This document shows positions 9,272 through 17,855 of a DNA stretch of 64,000 nt, one piece after another (positions within the stretch are counted from its first letter, which is position 1; each line of letters begins with the position of its first letter). Origin of the DNA: Larkinella terrae (GTDB taxonomy: Bacteria; Bacteroidota; Bacteroidia; Cytophagales; Spirosomataceae); assembly GCF_009668025.1 (NCBI RefSeq), contig NZ_WJXZ01000002.1, positions 379,216-443,215 of the forward strand, written 5' to 3'. The notes under the pieces were generated by a model that did not search any database, had not been told where the DNA came from, and saw only the letters and a program-made list of their open reading frames with translations. A program made the translations under genes and the position numbers.

Positions 9272-9985
9272 ATGAACCAACAACACCAACGATGTCTTGT
9301 GGTGGAAAACTCCACCAGGACCCGAGCCGAATTCCAGGAATACCTGGCTCGCTTACCGGTTTTCTCCCCTCCGGATTTCTGTACTTCCGTTCAGGAAGCG
9401 CAGAAACTACTTCGGCAAAAACCGTATGACCTGGTCTGTCTGGACACCCATTTGCCGGATATGACGGGCATCGATCAGTTGCGTTCGTTTCCGAAAAACG
9501 TACCGGTTATTGTCACATCGGATCAGACCGATTACGCGGTCGACAGTTTTGATATGGACGTGGCGGATTACCTGCTGAAACCGTTTACGTTTTTGCGTTT
9601 TTCCCGGGCGGTTAACCGGGCGTTAAGCGTCAAACGGGATCCTGAAAAACAGACCGGGCATTCATTCATTTTTTTGAAGAAAGGCCATGCCTACCAGCGT
9701 TTTGATTACGAGGATATTGACTACGTGCAAGCGTACGGGATCTACTGTAAAATCATCAAGCATCCGAGTGTAGCCGCCGTTAATGACACCATTTCGAATC
9801 TCGAAAACGTCCTGCCAAACCAGCAGTTTCTCCGGGTTCACAAATCCTACATCGTCAACCTGTCTAAAATCACCAGTTATTCGCTCCGGAGTATTTCCGT
9901 TGGCACCCATCAGATCCCGCTCGGGGCGGCCTACCGGGAGCGGTTTCAGGGATTTCTGGGCCTGCTTGGCAAGAAAAATGAGTAA
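9272..9985 (+). CDS. orphan LytTR-family response regulator
   Basis: The 237-residue protein has a receiver domain with Asp58 in VCLDTHLPDMTG and the conserved Lys in YLLKPFTFLRF. The first acidic residue pair, usually 'DD', reads 'VEN', leaving a single acidic residue. A C-terminal LytTR domain follows (FLKKGHAYQRFDYEDIDYVQAYG...FLRVHKSYIVNL). There is no neighbouring kinase, so it must pair with a kinase elsewhere or work without phosphorylation. Its own upstream region carries a LytTR-like tandem repeat, suggesting autoregulation. The ATG used here begins MNQQHQR. Confidence 0.88.
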   Translation: MNQQHQRCLVVENSTRTRAEFQEYLARLPVFSPPDFCTSVQEAQKLLRQKPYDLVCLDTHLPDMTGIDQLRSFPKNVPVIVTSDQTDYAVDSFDMDVADYLLKPFTFLRFSRAVNRALSVKRDPEKQTGHSFIFLKKGHAYQRFDYEDIDYVQAYGIYCKIIKHPSVAAVNDTISNLENVLPNQQFLRVHKSYIVNLSKITSYSLRSISVGTHQIPLGAAYRERFQGFLGLLGKKNE

Positions 9986-10066
9986 GCAAGGCCGTGGCCG
10001 TAAACTTTTAACAATTTTTAAGTAGTTCGTACTGATCGTAACTTTACAAAAAACCGCCTAAAGGCT

Positions 10067-10129
10067 TGAGGGCGTGCAGGAATGAAGGATTGAAAATATA
10101 AATCACTCCTTCGCTCCTTCATGCCCTCA
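10067..10129. repeat. imperfect inverted repeat between lytTR gene and uppS
   Basis: The left arm TGAGGGCGTGCAGGAATGAA and the right arm around CTCCTTCATGCCCTCA can pair with a few mismatches over about 23 bases around an A/T-rich loop (AAATATAAATC). It lies in the spacer after the orphan regulator gene. It could be a dispersed hairpin element or act as a terminator, although no long T-run follows. Confidence 0.5.
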
Positions 10130-10168
10130 CATCTTTTAAAACCGTATGCTTTTTAGTAACTTGCAGCC

Positions 10169-10176
10169 TAATTTTG
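10169..10176 (+). promoter_or_regulatory. candidate -7 box (TAATTTTG) upstream of uppS
   Basis: TAATTTTG matches the Bacteroidota -7 consensus TAnnTTTG exactly and lies 59 bases before the uppS start. No clear TTTG box is seen at the -33 position, so the call rests on one element only. Confidence 0.3.
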
Positions 10177-10235
10177 ATCGACCCACCCCGTTGGGACGTC
10201 TGTATGTTAAAGTTTGTTAAAACGAATTCGGCTGA

Positions 10236-10976
10236 ATGAAAGAACTCATTGACCTGAGCAATCTGCCCCGACACATCGCCGTTATTATGGACGGAAATGG
10301 ACGCTGGGCCAAAAAGCAGGGCGCTGCGCGGGTGTTCGGCCATCGGAATGCAATCAAAGCCGTTAGGGAAGTGACCGAAGGATGTGCGGAATTGGGCGTG
10401 AAATACCTGACACTCTATACGTTTTCAACCGAAAACTGGAATCGTCCCAAACTGGAAATCGATGCGCTCATGCACCTGCTGGTGCATACCATCCGCAACG
10501 AAGTTCCGACCTTGATGGAAAATAACGTACGGTTATCCGCCATCGGCAGCATTGATACGTTACCCAAAGATTGCCGTTCGGAATTGGCTGAAGCAATCCG
10601 GTTGACTGAAAACAACGACGGTTTGAATCTGATTCTGGCCCTGAGTTACAGCGGTAAATGGGATATTGTAGAGGCCACCAAAAAACTGGCCAGGCGCGTA
10701 CAGGACGGCACATTGACGCCCGACCAGATCGATGAAGAGCAGGTTGCCAACGCACTCGCAACGGAAGGCATCGACGAGGTGGATTTAATGATCCGGACGG
10801 GCGGTGACCACCGTATCAGCAATTTTATGCTCTGGCAACTGGCTTACGCAGAACTCTATGTAATGAACGAAGTATTGTGGCCCGATTTTCGTAAACCGCA
10901 TCTGTGGGAAGCTATTCTGACGTATCAGAACCGTGAAAGGCGTTTTGGAAAAATCAGCGAACAACTCGTTAAGTAA
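10236..10976 (+). CDS. uppS: isoprenyl transferase (undecaprenyl diphosphate synthase family)
   Basis: The 246-residue protein matches the cis-prenyltransferase family. The motif VIMDGNGRWAKK carries catalytic Asp19; LYTFSTENWNRP and IRTGGDHRISNFMLWQ follow. The enzyme adds isopentenyl units to farnesyl diphosphate to make the C55 lipid carrier used for peptidoglycan and O-antigen, acting at the inner face of the cytoplasmic membrane. One oddity: the final motif normally reads (S/G)GE, with a Glu that helps bind magnesium, but here residue 191 is Asp (GAC). bamA starts 3 bases after the stop, a gene order commonly found in Bacteroidota. Confidence 0.95.
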   Translation: MKELIDLSNLPRHIAVIMDGNGRWAKKQGAARVFGHRNAIKAVREVTEGCAELGVKYLTLYTFSTENWNRPKLEIDALMHLLVHTIRNEVPTLMENNVRLSAIGSIDTLPKDCRSELAEAIRLTENNDGLNLILALSYSGKWDIVEATKKLARRVQDGTLTPDQIDEEQVANALATEGIDEVDLMIRTGGDHRISNFMLWQLAYAELYVMNEVLWPDFRKPHLWEAILTYQNRERRFGKISEQLVK

Positions 10977-10979
10977 ACT

Positions 10980-13625
10980 ATGAAATTAACTCCTACCACG
11001 TTGGTATTATTGAAGAATAAAACAGTTCTGGCGGGAGTTTTCTCGCTGCTGTTGGTTGCTTCGCTGCCAGGTCTGTCGCAGGTTCGGCCGGGATTTGGGG
11101 GCGGACGCATTACAACAGGGCCGGCACCCATCGGCGCAACGGCTTCTCCGATCGATATCAATTACGCCGATCCGAAAGAGTACGAAATTGCCGGGCTGAC
11201 CGTAACGGGTAACAAATACCTCGACCCCAACTCGTTGCTGTCGCTGACCGGTTTGAAAATCGGTGACAAGGTTCGGATTCCGGGCGAAAGTATCAACGGC
11301 GCCATTAAGCGGCTGATGTCGCAGGGTTTGCTGGAAGACGTCGAGATTCTGGCTACGAAAGTTGAAGGGACGAAGATTACCCTGAACGTGCTGATTAAAG
11401 AACAGCCCCGCTTATATAAAGTCACCTTTGTCGGGATTAAAAAATCGGAACAGGATGCGCTCAAAGATAAAATAAAACTGAACCTGGGCCGTCTGATTTC
11501 CAACACATTGATCAAAAATACCCAGCTCAGCGTCAAGAAATATTTCGTTGAAAAAGGCTACCTGAACACCAAGGTAAAAATCCTGTCCGTACCGACCGAT
11601 AGTTCCCGCAACCAGGCCACAATGCGCGTGTCGATCGATAAGGGAAGTAAAGTGAAGATCAACAACATTGAGATTCGCGGGCGCGAGCTGGTGGAAGAGT
11701 CGAAGATCCGGATGAAAATGAAAGGAACCAAACAGATGCGCTTTGGGCGGTTGTTTACTCCTTCCAAATTTGTTCCCAAGAAATTCGAAGAAGACAAACA
11801 AAAGATTGTCGAGTTCTACAACAAACAGGGGTACCGCGATGCGGCCGTTACGTTCGATTCGGTTTATGCCCACGATAACCGGACGGTGAACATTATCCTG
11901 AACATCGACGAAGGCCAGAAATACTACGTTCGCAACATCACCTGGGAAGGAAATTACCTGTATACGGATGAACAGCTAACCCAGGTGCTGGGCGTCAAAA
12001 AAGGCGATATTTACAGCAAGGAAGACATCGAGAAGAAGAAAAACGGGATTCCGGGCAGTGACCTGAGTTCGGCCTATATGGACCGGGGGTACCTGTATTT
12101 CAACGCCGAAGATATTATTAAAAGCGTCGAAGGGGATTCGCTTGATCTGGAATTCCGGATTTTTGAAGGCAAACAGGCCACCATCAACCGGATTATCCTG
12201 AACGGAAATACAAAAACCAGCGACCACGTGGTGCTGCGCGAAATCCGGACGCTGCCCGGCCAGAAATTCAGCAAAACCGATATCATCCGGACGCAGCGCG
12301 AATTGTCGACACTGGGCTATTTTGATCCGGAAAAAATTGGGATCAACCCCGTTCCGCAACCCGATGGCACGGTGGATATCGAATATACCGTGGAAGAAAA
12401 ACCGAGCGACCAGATCGAATTATCGGGTGGTTGGGGTGGTTACGTCGGTTTTGTCGGAACGCTGGGGCTGGTGTTCAACAACTTCTCGGCGCGTAACATC
12501 ACGAACATGAAAGCCTGGCGGCCGCTTCCGGCCGGTGACGGCCAGAAACTGGCGCTGCGGTTTCAGGCCAACGGACGGCAATACCAGACCTATTCCCTGA
12601 CGTTCACCGAACCGTGGCTGGGGGGCAGAAAACCGAATTCATTCTCCGTCAGTTTATCGCGCACGATCTACCGGATTTCGGATTACAACCAGTTATACAC
12701 CAATCCGAGCGCTTACGGCAAGAACTTCCTGGGTTCTTACGGAAACACGATGATTTCGCTGGGGCTGGGCCGTCGGCTGCATTTCCCGGACGACTATTTC
12801 CAGTTGAGCAACTCGCTGACGTATCAGCGGTATGAGTTGAACAACTACGATATTTTCGGGATTGGCTTACGGAACGGAACGTCCAACAGCATTACCTTTA
12901 ACACGACTCTGGCCCGGAACAGCATCGACAATCCGCAGTTCCCCCGGTCCGGTTCGTCGATCTCGTTGCTGGCCACGTTCACCCCGCCTTATTCAGCATT
13001 CTCCAGTAAAACGACCAATGCCAATGTCGATATCAAAGACCGGTATAAGTGGGTTGAATACCACAAATGGATGTTTGACGCCAGCTGGTTCGCGACCGTT
13101 ACGGGTAAACTGGTGTTGAACGCCCGCGCGCACATGGGCTTCTTGGGTCGCTACAATTCCAGAACGCTGTTTAGTCCGTTTGAGCGGTTTGTGTTAGGGG
13201 GATCGGGTCTGGCCGGTACAGGTCAGTTTGCCCTTGCGCAGGATATCATTGGTTTGCGTGGTTACAACGACCGGGATGTTTACACCGGCATGAACGGTAT
13301 TTCGCCCACTCCGCTGGAGCGTTCGCAAGGCGGTTTGACCTACAGCAAATACGTCATGGAATTGCGGTATCCGGTTTCGCTGAACCCGTCGGCCACTATT
13401 TTCGTTCTGACCTTTCTGGAAGCCGGTAACAACTGGGGAAGCTTCAAGAGCTATAACCCGTTTGATCTGAAACGTTCGGCCGGTGCCGGTGCCCGGATCT
13501 TTATGCCCGCCTTTGGTTTGATCGGGATCGACTACGGATACGGTTTCGACCGGATGCCGGGCTCACCAACCCGACCTGGTCCGGGTGGTCAGTTTCACTT
13601 TACCATCGGGCAACAGATCAGATAA
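10980..13625 (+). CDS. bamA: outer membrane protein assembly factor BamA
   Basis: The protein has 881 residues. It has an N-terminal signal region (hydrophobic stretch near residues 15-33), a run of POTRA domains from about 60 to 440 (for example EYEIAGLTVTGNKYLDPNSL, YKVTFVGIKKSEQDAL, YYVRNITWEGNYLYT) and a C-terminal 16-strand barrel from about 460. Barrel landmarks include VLGGSGLAGTGQFALAQDII and IGLRGYNDRD, the latter matching the conserved VRGY/F-type loop motif of the Omp85 family. BamA folds and inserts beta-barrel proteins, including the receptors in this window. It is preceded by uppS and followed by two ompH genes, whose chaperone products feed barrels to BamA. The last residues (FTIGQQIR) do not end in the usual aromatic residue. 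Confidence 0.95.
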   Translation: MKLTPTTLVLLKNKTVLAGVFSLLLVASLPGLSQVRPGFGGGRITTGPAPIGATASPIDINYADPKEYEIAGLTVTGNKYLDPNSLLSLTGLKIGDKVRIPGESINGAIKRLMSQGLLEDVEILATKVEGTKITLNVLIKEQPRLYKVTFVGIKKSEQDALKDKIKLNLGRLISNTLIKNTQLSVKKYFVEKGYLNTKVKILSVPTDSSRNQATMRVSIDKGSKVKINNIEIRGRELVEESKIRMKMKGTKQMRFGRLFTPSKFVPKKFEEDKQKIVEFYNKQGYRDAAVTFDSVYAHDNRTVNIILNIDEGQKYYVRNITWEGNYLYTDEQLTQVLGVKKGDIYSKEDIEKKKNGIPGSDLSSAYMDRGYLYFNAEDIIKSVEGDSLDLEFRIFEGKQATINRIILNGNTKTSDHVVLREIRTLPGQKFSKTDIIRTQRELSTLGYFDPEKIGINPVPQPDGTVDIEYTVEEKPSDQIELSGGWGGYVGFVGTLGLVFNNFSARNITNMKAWRPLPAGDGQKLALRFQANGRQYQTYSLTFTEPWLGGRKPNSFSVSLSRTIYRISDYNQLYTNPSAYGKNFLGSYGNTMISLGLGRRLHFPDDYFQLSNSLTYQRYELNNYDIFGIGLRNGTSNSITFNTTLARNSIDNPQFPRSGSSISLLATFTPPYSAFSSKTTNANVDIKDRYKWVEYHKWMFDASWFATVTGKLVLNARAHMGFLGRYNSRTLFSPFERFVLGGSGLAGTGQFALAQDIIGLRGYNDRDVYTGMNGISPTPLERSQGGLTYSKYVMELRYPVSLNPSATIFVLTFLEAGNNWGSFKSYNPFDLKRSAGAGARIFMPAFGLIGIDYGYGFDRMPGSPTRPGPGGQFHFTIGQQIR

Positions 13626-13741
13626 GAAATCGTTCTTAAAGACGTTACTTATAGATACAAAACAGGAGGCAGTTTGAGTGTAATTGGTTCATGCAGAATA
13701 AAATAATGTCGCAACTCCCCGGTTTTGTTTCAAAAAATGTC

Positions 13742-14383
13742 ATGAAAAAAGGACTAATTTTTGTAACTTTGCTCTCCTTTTCGGCCTTTGGGTCGGTTCA
13801 GGCGCAGAAACTGGGGTATGTTGACTCGGAGTTCATCACCAGCAAAATGCCCGCGTATCAGAAAGCCCTGACGGAAATTGATAAGTTTGCCGAAAAATGG
13901 TCGAAGGATATTCAGGATAAATATTCGGAGATCGATAAGTTGCAGAAGACTTATCAGGCGGAGGAAATCCTGCTGACGGAAGACATGAAGCGGGATCGGT
14001 TGCGGATTATCAGTGAAAAAGAACGCGAAGCGCGGGAGTATAATAACAAGGTATTCGGTTATGAAGGATTGCTCTTTCAAAAAAAGAAAGAGCTGATGAA
14101 ACCGGTAACCGAAACCGTAATTCGGGCCATCGACAAAGTTGCCGCGCAGAAGCGACTGGATATGGTACTCGACAAAGCCAGCGAAGGTGTCGTGATGCTT
14201 TACACCAATCCGAAGCACGATTATACGGACTATGTCATGGAAGAGTTGGGGCTAACGGCCGATCAGAAAAACAAGAATGCCGCAGCTCCTGAACCCGCCG
14301 GTACCAATCCACCGGACAGGGGAGTAAACCCGGGGGGGAACCCTAAATCAAATACAAGTAAACCTACAAAACAACCAAAATAA
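13742..14383 (+). CDS. OmpH/Skp-family periplasmic chaperone (first copy)
   Basis: I chose the ATG at 13742 because it begins a typical signal peptide (MKKGLIFVTLLSFSAFGSVQAQ); an in-frame ATG at 13691 would add 17 residues before it. The 213-residue product has the OmpH pattern: a short strand after cleavage (KLGYVDSEFI), long charged helices forming the tentacle-like coiled coil (residues about 45-125), and a final strand (KRLDMVLDKASEGVVMLYTN). Skp proteins hold unfolded outer-membrane proteins in the periplasm for delivery to BamA, whose gene lies just upstream. A flexible Pro/Asn/Lys tail follows residue 170. Confidence 0.88.
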   Translation: MKKGLIFVTLLSFSAFGSVQAQKLGYVDSEFITSKMPAYQKALTEIDKFAEKWSKDIQDKYSEIDKLQKTYQAEEILLTEDMKRDRLRIISEKEREAREYNNKVFGYEGLLFQKKKELMKPVTETVIRAIDKVAAQKRLDMVLDKASEGVVMLYTNPKHDYTDYVMEELGLTADQKNKNAAAPEPAGTNPPDRGVNPGGNPKSNTSKPTKQPK

Positions 14384-14392
14384 CAAGTTAGA

Positions 14393-15037
14393 ATGAAAAA
14401 CAAACTCATTGCACTGGCAGTAACTCTGCTATTAGGAGGTAGCCAGGTGTGGGCACAGGCGCAACAACCGGCCACGACAGCGGCCCCGGTGGCTTCTGTG
14501 AAGATTGGTTATACGAATATGGAATATATCCTGCAGAACATGCCGGAAAGCAAAGATATTCAGAACCAGATTACCATTCAGCGTACGCAGTTGGAGAAGA
14601 ACTACCAGGAAATGTCCAAAGAATTTCAGGATAAACTGGCTGCTTACGAAAAAGGTCAGGCTCAAATGTCTGATTTGATCAAAGCTGATAAAGAGAAAGA
14701 ATTGCAGGGATTGCAACAACGTATTCAGGAGTTCCAAAGCAACTCTTCCACGCAGTTGCAGTCGAAATACAATCAACTGGTGAATCCGGTAATGCAGAAG
14801 ATCCAGAAAAACATCGACGCGGTTGCTAAAGAGAGCGGTTTTACGTTCATCTTCAACCTGGATGCGGGTTCTGGTACGATTCCGGTATTGCTGTATGCTC
14901 CGGAAGAAAACGACGTTACTGAACTGGTGTTTAAAAAGATGGGCGTACCGGTTCCATCAAAACAGGCAGCTGCTCAACCGGCTCCGACGGCACCCGCTAA
15001 GACAACAACGGCACCAGCTCCGAAGAAAAACAAATAA
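14393..15037 (+). CDS. OmpH/Skp-family periplasmic chaperone (second copy)
   Basis: This 214-residue paralogue of the preceding gene starts 9 bases after it. It has a signal peptide (MKNKLIALAVTLLLGGSQVWAQA), the strand VKIGYTNMEYILQNMPE, a long Gln/Lys-rich coiled coil (residues about 60-135) and the closing strand GFTFIFNLDAGSGTIPVLLY. Tandem ompH genes after bamA are common in Bacteroidota; the two copies may form mixed trimers or serve different clients. The tail is Ala/Pro/Thr-rich and ends PAPKKNK. An intrinsic terminator follows 21 bases after the stop, so the uppS-bamA-ompH-ompH unit ends here. Confidence 0.9.
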   Translation: MKNKLIALAVTLLLGGSQVWAQAQQPATTAAPVASVKIGYTNMEYILQNMPESKDIQNQITIQRTQLEKNYQEMSKEFQDKLAAYEKGQAQMSDLIKADKEKELQGLQQRIQEFQSNSSTQLQSKYNQLVNPVMQKIQKNIDAVAKESGFTFIFNLDAGSGTIPVLLYAPEENDVTELVFKKMGVPVPSKQAAAQPAPTAPAKTTTAPAPKKNK

Positions 15038-15058
15038 GACTGATCAGCACGATACGGG

Positions 15059-15085
15059 AGCCGCCCAGAAATGGGCGGCTTTTTT
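15059..15085 (+). terminator. intrinsic terminator of the uppS-bamA-ompH-ompH unit
   Basis: A perfect 9-bp stem (AGCCGCCCA / TGGGCGGCT) with a GAAA loop is followed directly by a run of Ts. It lies 21 bases after the second ompH stop codon. Confidence 0.9.
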
Positions 15086-15267
15086 GTATGCCCAACATCC
15101 GGAATTTTATACTTTTATGCCGGTTACGTCGAAGTTTTTCTTACTTAAATACAAAAATAGGAAGTAATTATTTAGCTTTGAATCAATTATACGTTCTGTT
15201 TACGGATTGCATGAAATCTATCTATTATTTTTACGTTACACTAATAAACCATCGGTGACGATTCCTC

Positions 15268-16902
15268 ATGTTTCAAAAAATTGGGAGTATAGTTACTTTA
15301 TTCGTAATCTTAACCAGACTGACCGTTTTAGCACAGGATGCTAAGCCTCTTCAAATAATCCTACCCAGCCAGTCGGATCGGCAAAACGCGAACTGGAATA
15401 CCGTAGCGGAAGGCCAGACGATCAACATTCAAATTAAGGCCGGGGGAGCGAAATCGGACTCGTTAACGTATTCGATCAAGCAGGGGCAGATGGAGGGAAT
15501 GACACTCGATTCGACGGGCCATTTCCGATGGACGCCCGGTTTTGACATTGCTGATCGGATCAATACCACCAAGAGTGTTCCCCTGGTTTTCGAAATTCGG
15601 AACAAACAGGGCGAAACCGCCAGTCAATCAATCGATATCAAAGTTCAACACGTCAACCGCCCGCCGGTGATTGGCGATTTGCGGCCTTTCTATGTCCGTA
15701 ATAAGACGCAGAACGTCTATAAAATTGACGGAACCGCCGTTCGCGACGAAGACAATGACCCCGTGGTTTTTATTCCGATTGCGGACCAGATGCCGGAGGG
15801 TTCGAAACTGACCGCTCAAGGCGAACTGACGTGGCACCTGTCACTGAATCAATTTAACCAGTTAAGAGCGAATAAAGCGCAATACATTGAATTTTGGGTG
15901 GAAGACCAGCCTGCCAAATCCCGTACCAAAGGGCGCCTGAAGGTAGAAACCACTCAGATGGACGTACCGCCGGAAATTACCCTGATTCCGGAAGATCCGC
16001 GGGTACGGATCAAAGAGAACGCGACGGTCAATCTGAAGTTTTATTTGGGCGATCCCAACGGGGATGATGACATTACGACCTTCGATTTTCTGTCGGAAAG
16101 TCAGGATGTGCCGAAAAGCGCCTTGCGGAAAAATACCGACACCAATTACGAGTTTATCTGGAAACCGGGTTATGAGTTTGTCAAGGATCCGTTCGATTCG
16201 CTGACTTTTCAGATTGTATTTTTTGCTCTCGATAAAGGCCAGAACCGGGCAGAACGCAAGATCAACTTTACCGTCTATAACGCGATTAACGAAGACGAAA
16301 AGGATCGCTATTATTACGCGCAATACCGGCAGGCGCTGGTAACCGCCTGGAACTTGCTGGAGCAATTGGGCGAAAAAGAAGAAGAACTTAAACGGAGTTA
16401 CCGGCGGGCCAAAACCGGTAAGCGAAATCGCTCGGTAGCCAATGCCGGTCTTGGGGCCGTGACGGGCGTAACGCCAGCCGTGGTGGCCAACAACCAGAAT
16501 ACGCGAGTTCAGACCAATATGCGGTATGTATCGGCCGTCGGCGGAACGGCGGTGCTGACCATGGGCACGCTGGAAGCAACGGAAGTAATCGGAAAATCGA
16601 TGAAAGATTTGCTCGATCGTTTCAATTACGTCATGAGCAAAAAGAGCGAGTTGCAGAACAAAGGCGAAGTTTTTGCCCGCGAATTTGCCCTGAAAGCCAC
16701 GCGCCGGAATCAGGATTTTGTCAGGAAACTGGATGACTTCCGGGCCGCCATGAGCCTTTCGGGTCTGGTGGCGCTCGAATTGGATGCGGCCTGGCAGAGC
16801 AAGACCGAAGCGACGGATAAAGCCTTAAAGCGCATGTTCAAAGACTTTTCGCCCATGGAAGACGGGCAGACGAGCAGCCGCCAATCGAACGCCCGTCAAT
16901 AA
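15268..16902 (+). CDS. exported cadherin/Ig-like repeat protein with C-terminal helical domain, function unknown
   Basis: The 544-residue protein has a signal peptide (cleavage near residue 22, VLAQDA). From about 25 to 345 it holds three domains of the cadherin-like/putative Ig type, recognisable by motifs such as DSTGHFRWTPGFD, VNRPPVIGDL, DEDNDPVVFIP and GDPNGDDDITTFDF; the Asp-rich turns suggest calcium binding. From about 350 the character changes to long charged helices (QLGEKEEELKRSYRRAK), a Gly/Ala/Val-rich stretch (about 390-440) and more helices. There is no lipobox and no obvious type IX secretion tail. It stands alone, with TAGCTTTG (15173-15180) as a possible -7 box upstream. I do not recognise a named function; a surface or periplasmic structural role is a guess. 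Confidence 0.7.
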   Translation: MFQKIGSIVTLFVILTRLTVLAQDAKPLQIILPSQSDRQNANWNTVAEGQTINIQIKAGGAKSDSLTYSIKQGQMEGMTLDSTGHFRWTPGFDIADRINTTKSVPLVFEIRNKQGETASQSIDIKVQHVNRPPVIGDLRPFYVRNKTQNVYKIDGTAVRDEDNDPVVFIPIADQMPEGSKLTAQGELTWHLSLNQFNQLRANKAQYIEFWVEDQPAKSRTKGRLKVETTQMDVPPEITLIPEDPRVRIKENATVNLKFYLGDPNGDDDITTFDFLSESQDVPKSALRKNTDTNYEFIWKPGYEFVKDPFDSLTFQIVFFALDKGQNRAERKINFTVYNAINEDEKDRYYYAQYRQALVTAWNLLEQLGEKEEELKRSYRRAKTGKRNRSVANAGLGAVTGVTPAVVANNQNTRVQTNMRYVSAVGGTAVLTMGTLEATEVIGKSMKDLLDRFNYVMSKKSELQNKGEVFAREFALKATRRNQDFVRKLDDFRAAMSLSGLVALELDAAWQSKTEATDKALKRMFKDFSPMEDGQTSSRQSNARQ

Positions 16903-16998
16903 CGAACATGTGTAAGGCTCAGTCCGTGTTTTAATCCTGGAATTTGAAGTGATAAATAAACAGACTAAAGCGGCAGCGGTCGTCCGCCCGTGGGTACG

Positions 16999-17763
16999 TT
17001 ATTCTTCCGGCGAATTCCGGGGCCGTTGCAGATCGGCCTGGGGCTCGTCAGTTGAAACTACATCGGAATGATTTTCTGATGAGTCGGTGTCGGTTGAAGT
17101 CGGATCTTCAAGCTCAGCCGCAGGCAGTACCGATGCGGTGTCGGGTGACAGATCATCGGGCAGCAAACCGTCTTCTTCGTGTTGTTCGCGGAAAAACCGG
17201 CGCTGAAAGAAAAGGATGATGCAGACGCCGACGAAAATGCAGGAATCCGCAATATTAAAAATGGGGGTCGAATAATACTGCCCGCCCCAGACCGGGACCC
17301 AGTCCGGCAAAAAGCCTTCCCAGACATCCACGAAAATCATATCGATCACCTGGCCGTGAAACCAGGGGGTGGTCGAACCATAAGGAGCATTGTTAAGAAA
17401 AACGCCGTAGAACGTGCTGTCGATCACATTGCCCACGGCTCCGGCCAGAATCATGGCCATTGCCCATAAAAGCCCATTGGGCGCGCCCCGGTGGGCCAGG
17501 TGCACCAGGTACCAGCCAATACCCGCCATCGCAACCAGCCGGAACAGGCTCAACAGCAATTTACCGTATTCGTGACCGAGCTGCATGCCGAACGCCATGC
17601 CCGGATTCAGTACATAATGTAATTTAAGCCAATCGCCAACGACCCGGATTTGTCCGGCGAAGCCGGGCTCCATATTGAAATGCACCAATAGTTTAACTCC
17701 CTGATCCAGCGCGATCAGCAATAAACTCAATACAAAGAATTTTAGCGGACTTTTCTTGACCAT
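16999..17763 (-). CDS. lspA: lipoprotein signal peptidase (signal peptidase II) with long acidic tail
   Basis: LspA removes the signal peptide from lipid-modified prolipoproteins in the inner membrane. The 254-residue protein has the four membrane helices and both catalytic Asp motifs: AGAVGNVIDSTFYG and FNIADSCIFVGV. Between them is a periplasmic insert of about 40 residues (around PYGSTTPWFHGQVIDMIFVD), as is typical of the Bacteroidota form. Unlike the usual length of roughly 160-210 residues, it carries about 70 extra C-terminal residues rich in Glu, Asp, Ser and Thr (LPDDLSPDTASVLPAAELED and on), probably a disordered cytoplasmic tail. The many lipoproteins in this window would be its substrates. 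Confidence 0.92.
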   Translation of the reverse strand: MVKKSPLKFFVLSLLLIALDQGVKLLVHFNMEPGFAGQIRVVGDWLKLHYVLNPGMAFGMQLGHEYGKLLLSLFRLVAMAGIGWYLVHLAHRGAPNGLLWAMAMILAGAVGNVIDSTFYGVFLNNAPYGSTTPWFHGQVIDMIFVDVWEGFLPDWVPVWGGQYYSTPIFNIADSCIFVGVCIILFFQRRFFREQHEEDGLLPDDLSPDTASVLPAAELEDPTSTDTDSSENHSDVVSTDEPQADLQRPRNSPEE

Positions 17764-17778
17764 GACTTATAAAATAAA

Positions 17779-17819
17779 TCACCCGGCTGGTCAGACTTGG
17801 TCAGCAGCCAGCCGGGTGA
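17779..17819 (-). terminator. perfect 12-bp inverted repeat, likely terminator of the proline dehydrogenase gene
   Basis: TCACCCGGCTGG (17779-17790) and CCAGCCGGGTGA (17808-17819) pair perfectly around a 17-base loop. Read on the minus strand the stem is followed by TTTATTTTAT. This fits a terminator 37 bases after the proline dehydrogenase stop and just before lspA. Confidence 0.7.
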
Positions 17820-17855
17820 CGGTTTTGGAGTGTAAAGCTCCCAAAAGTGGTTTAT

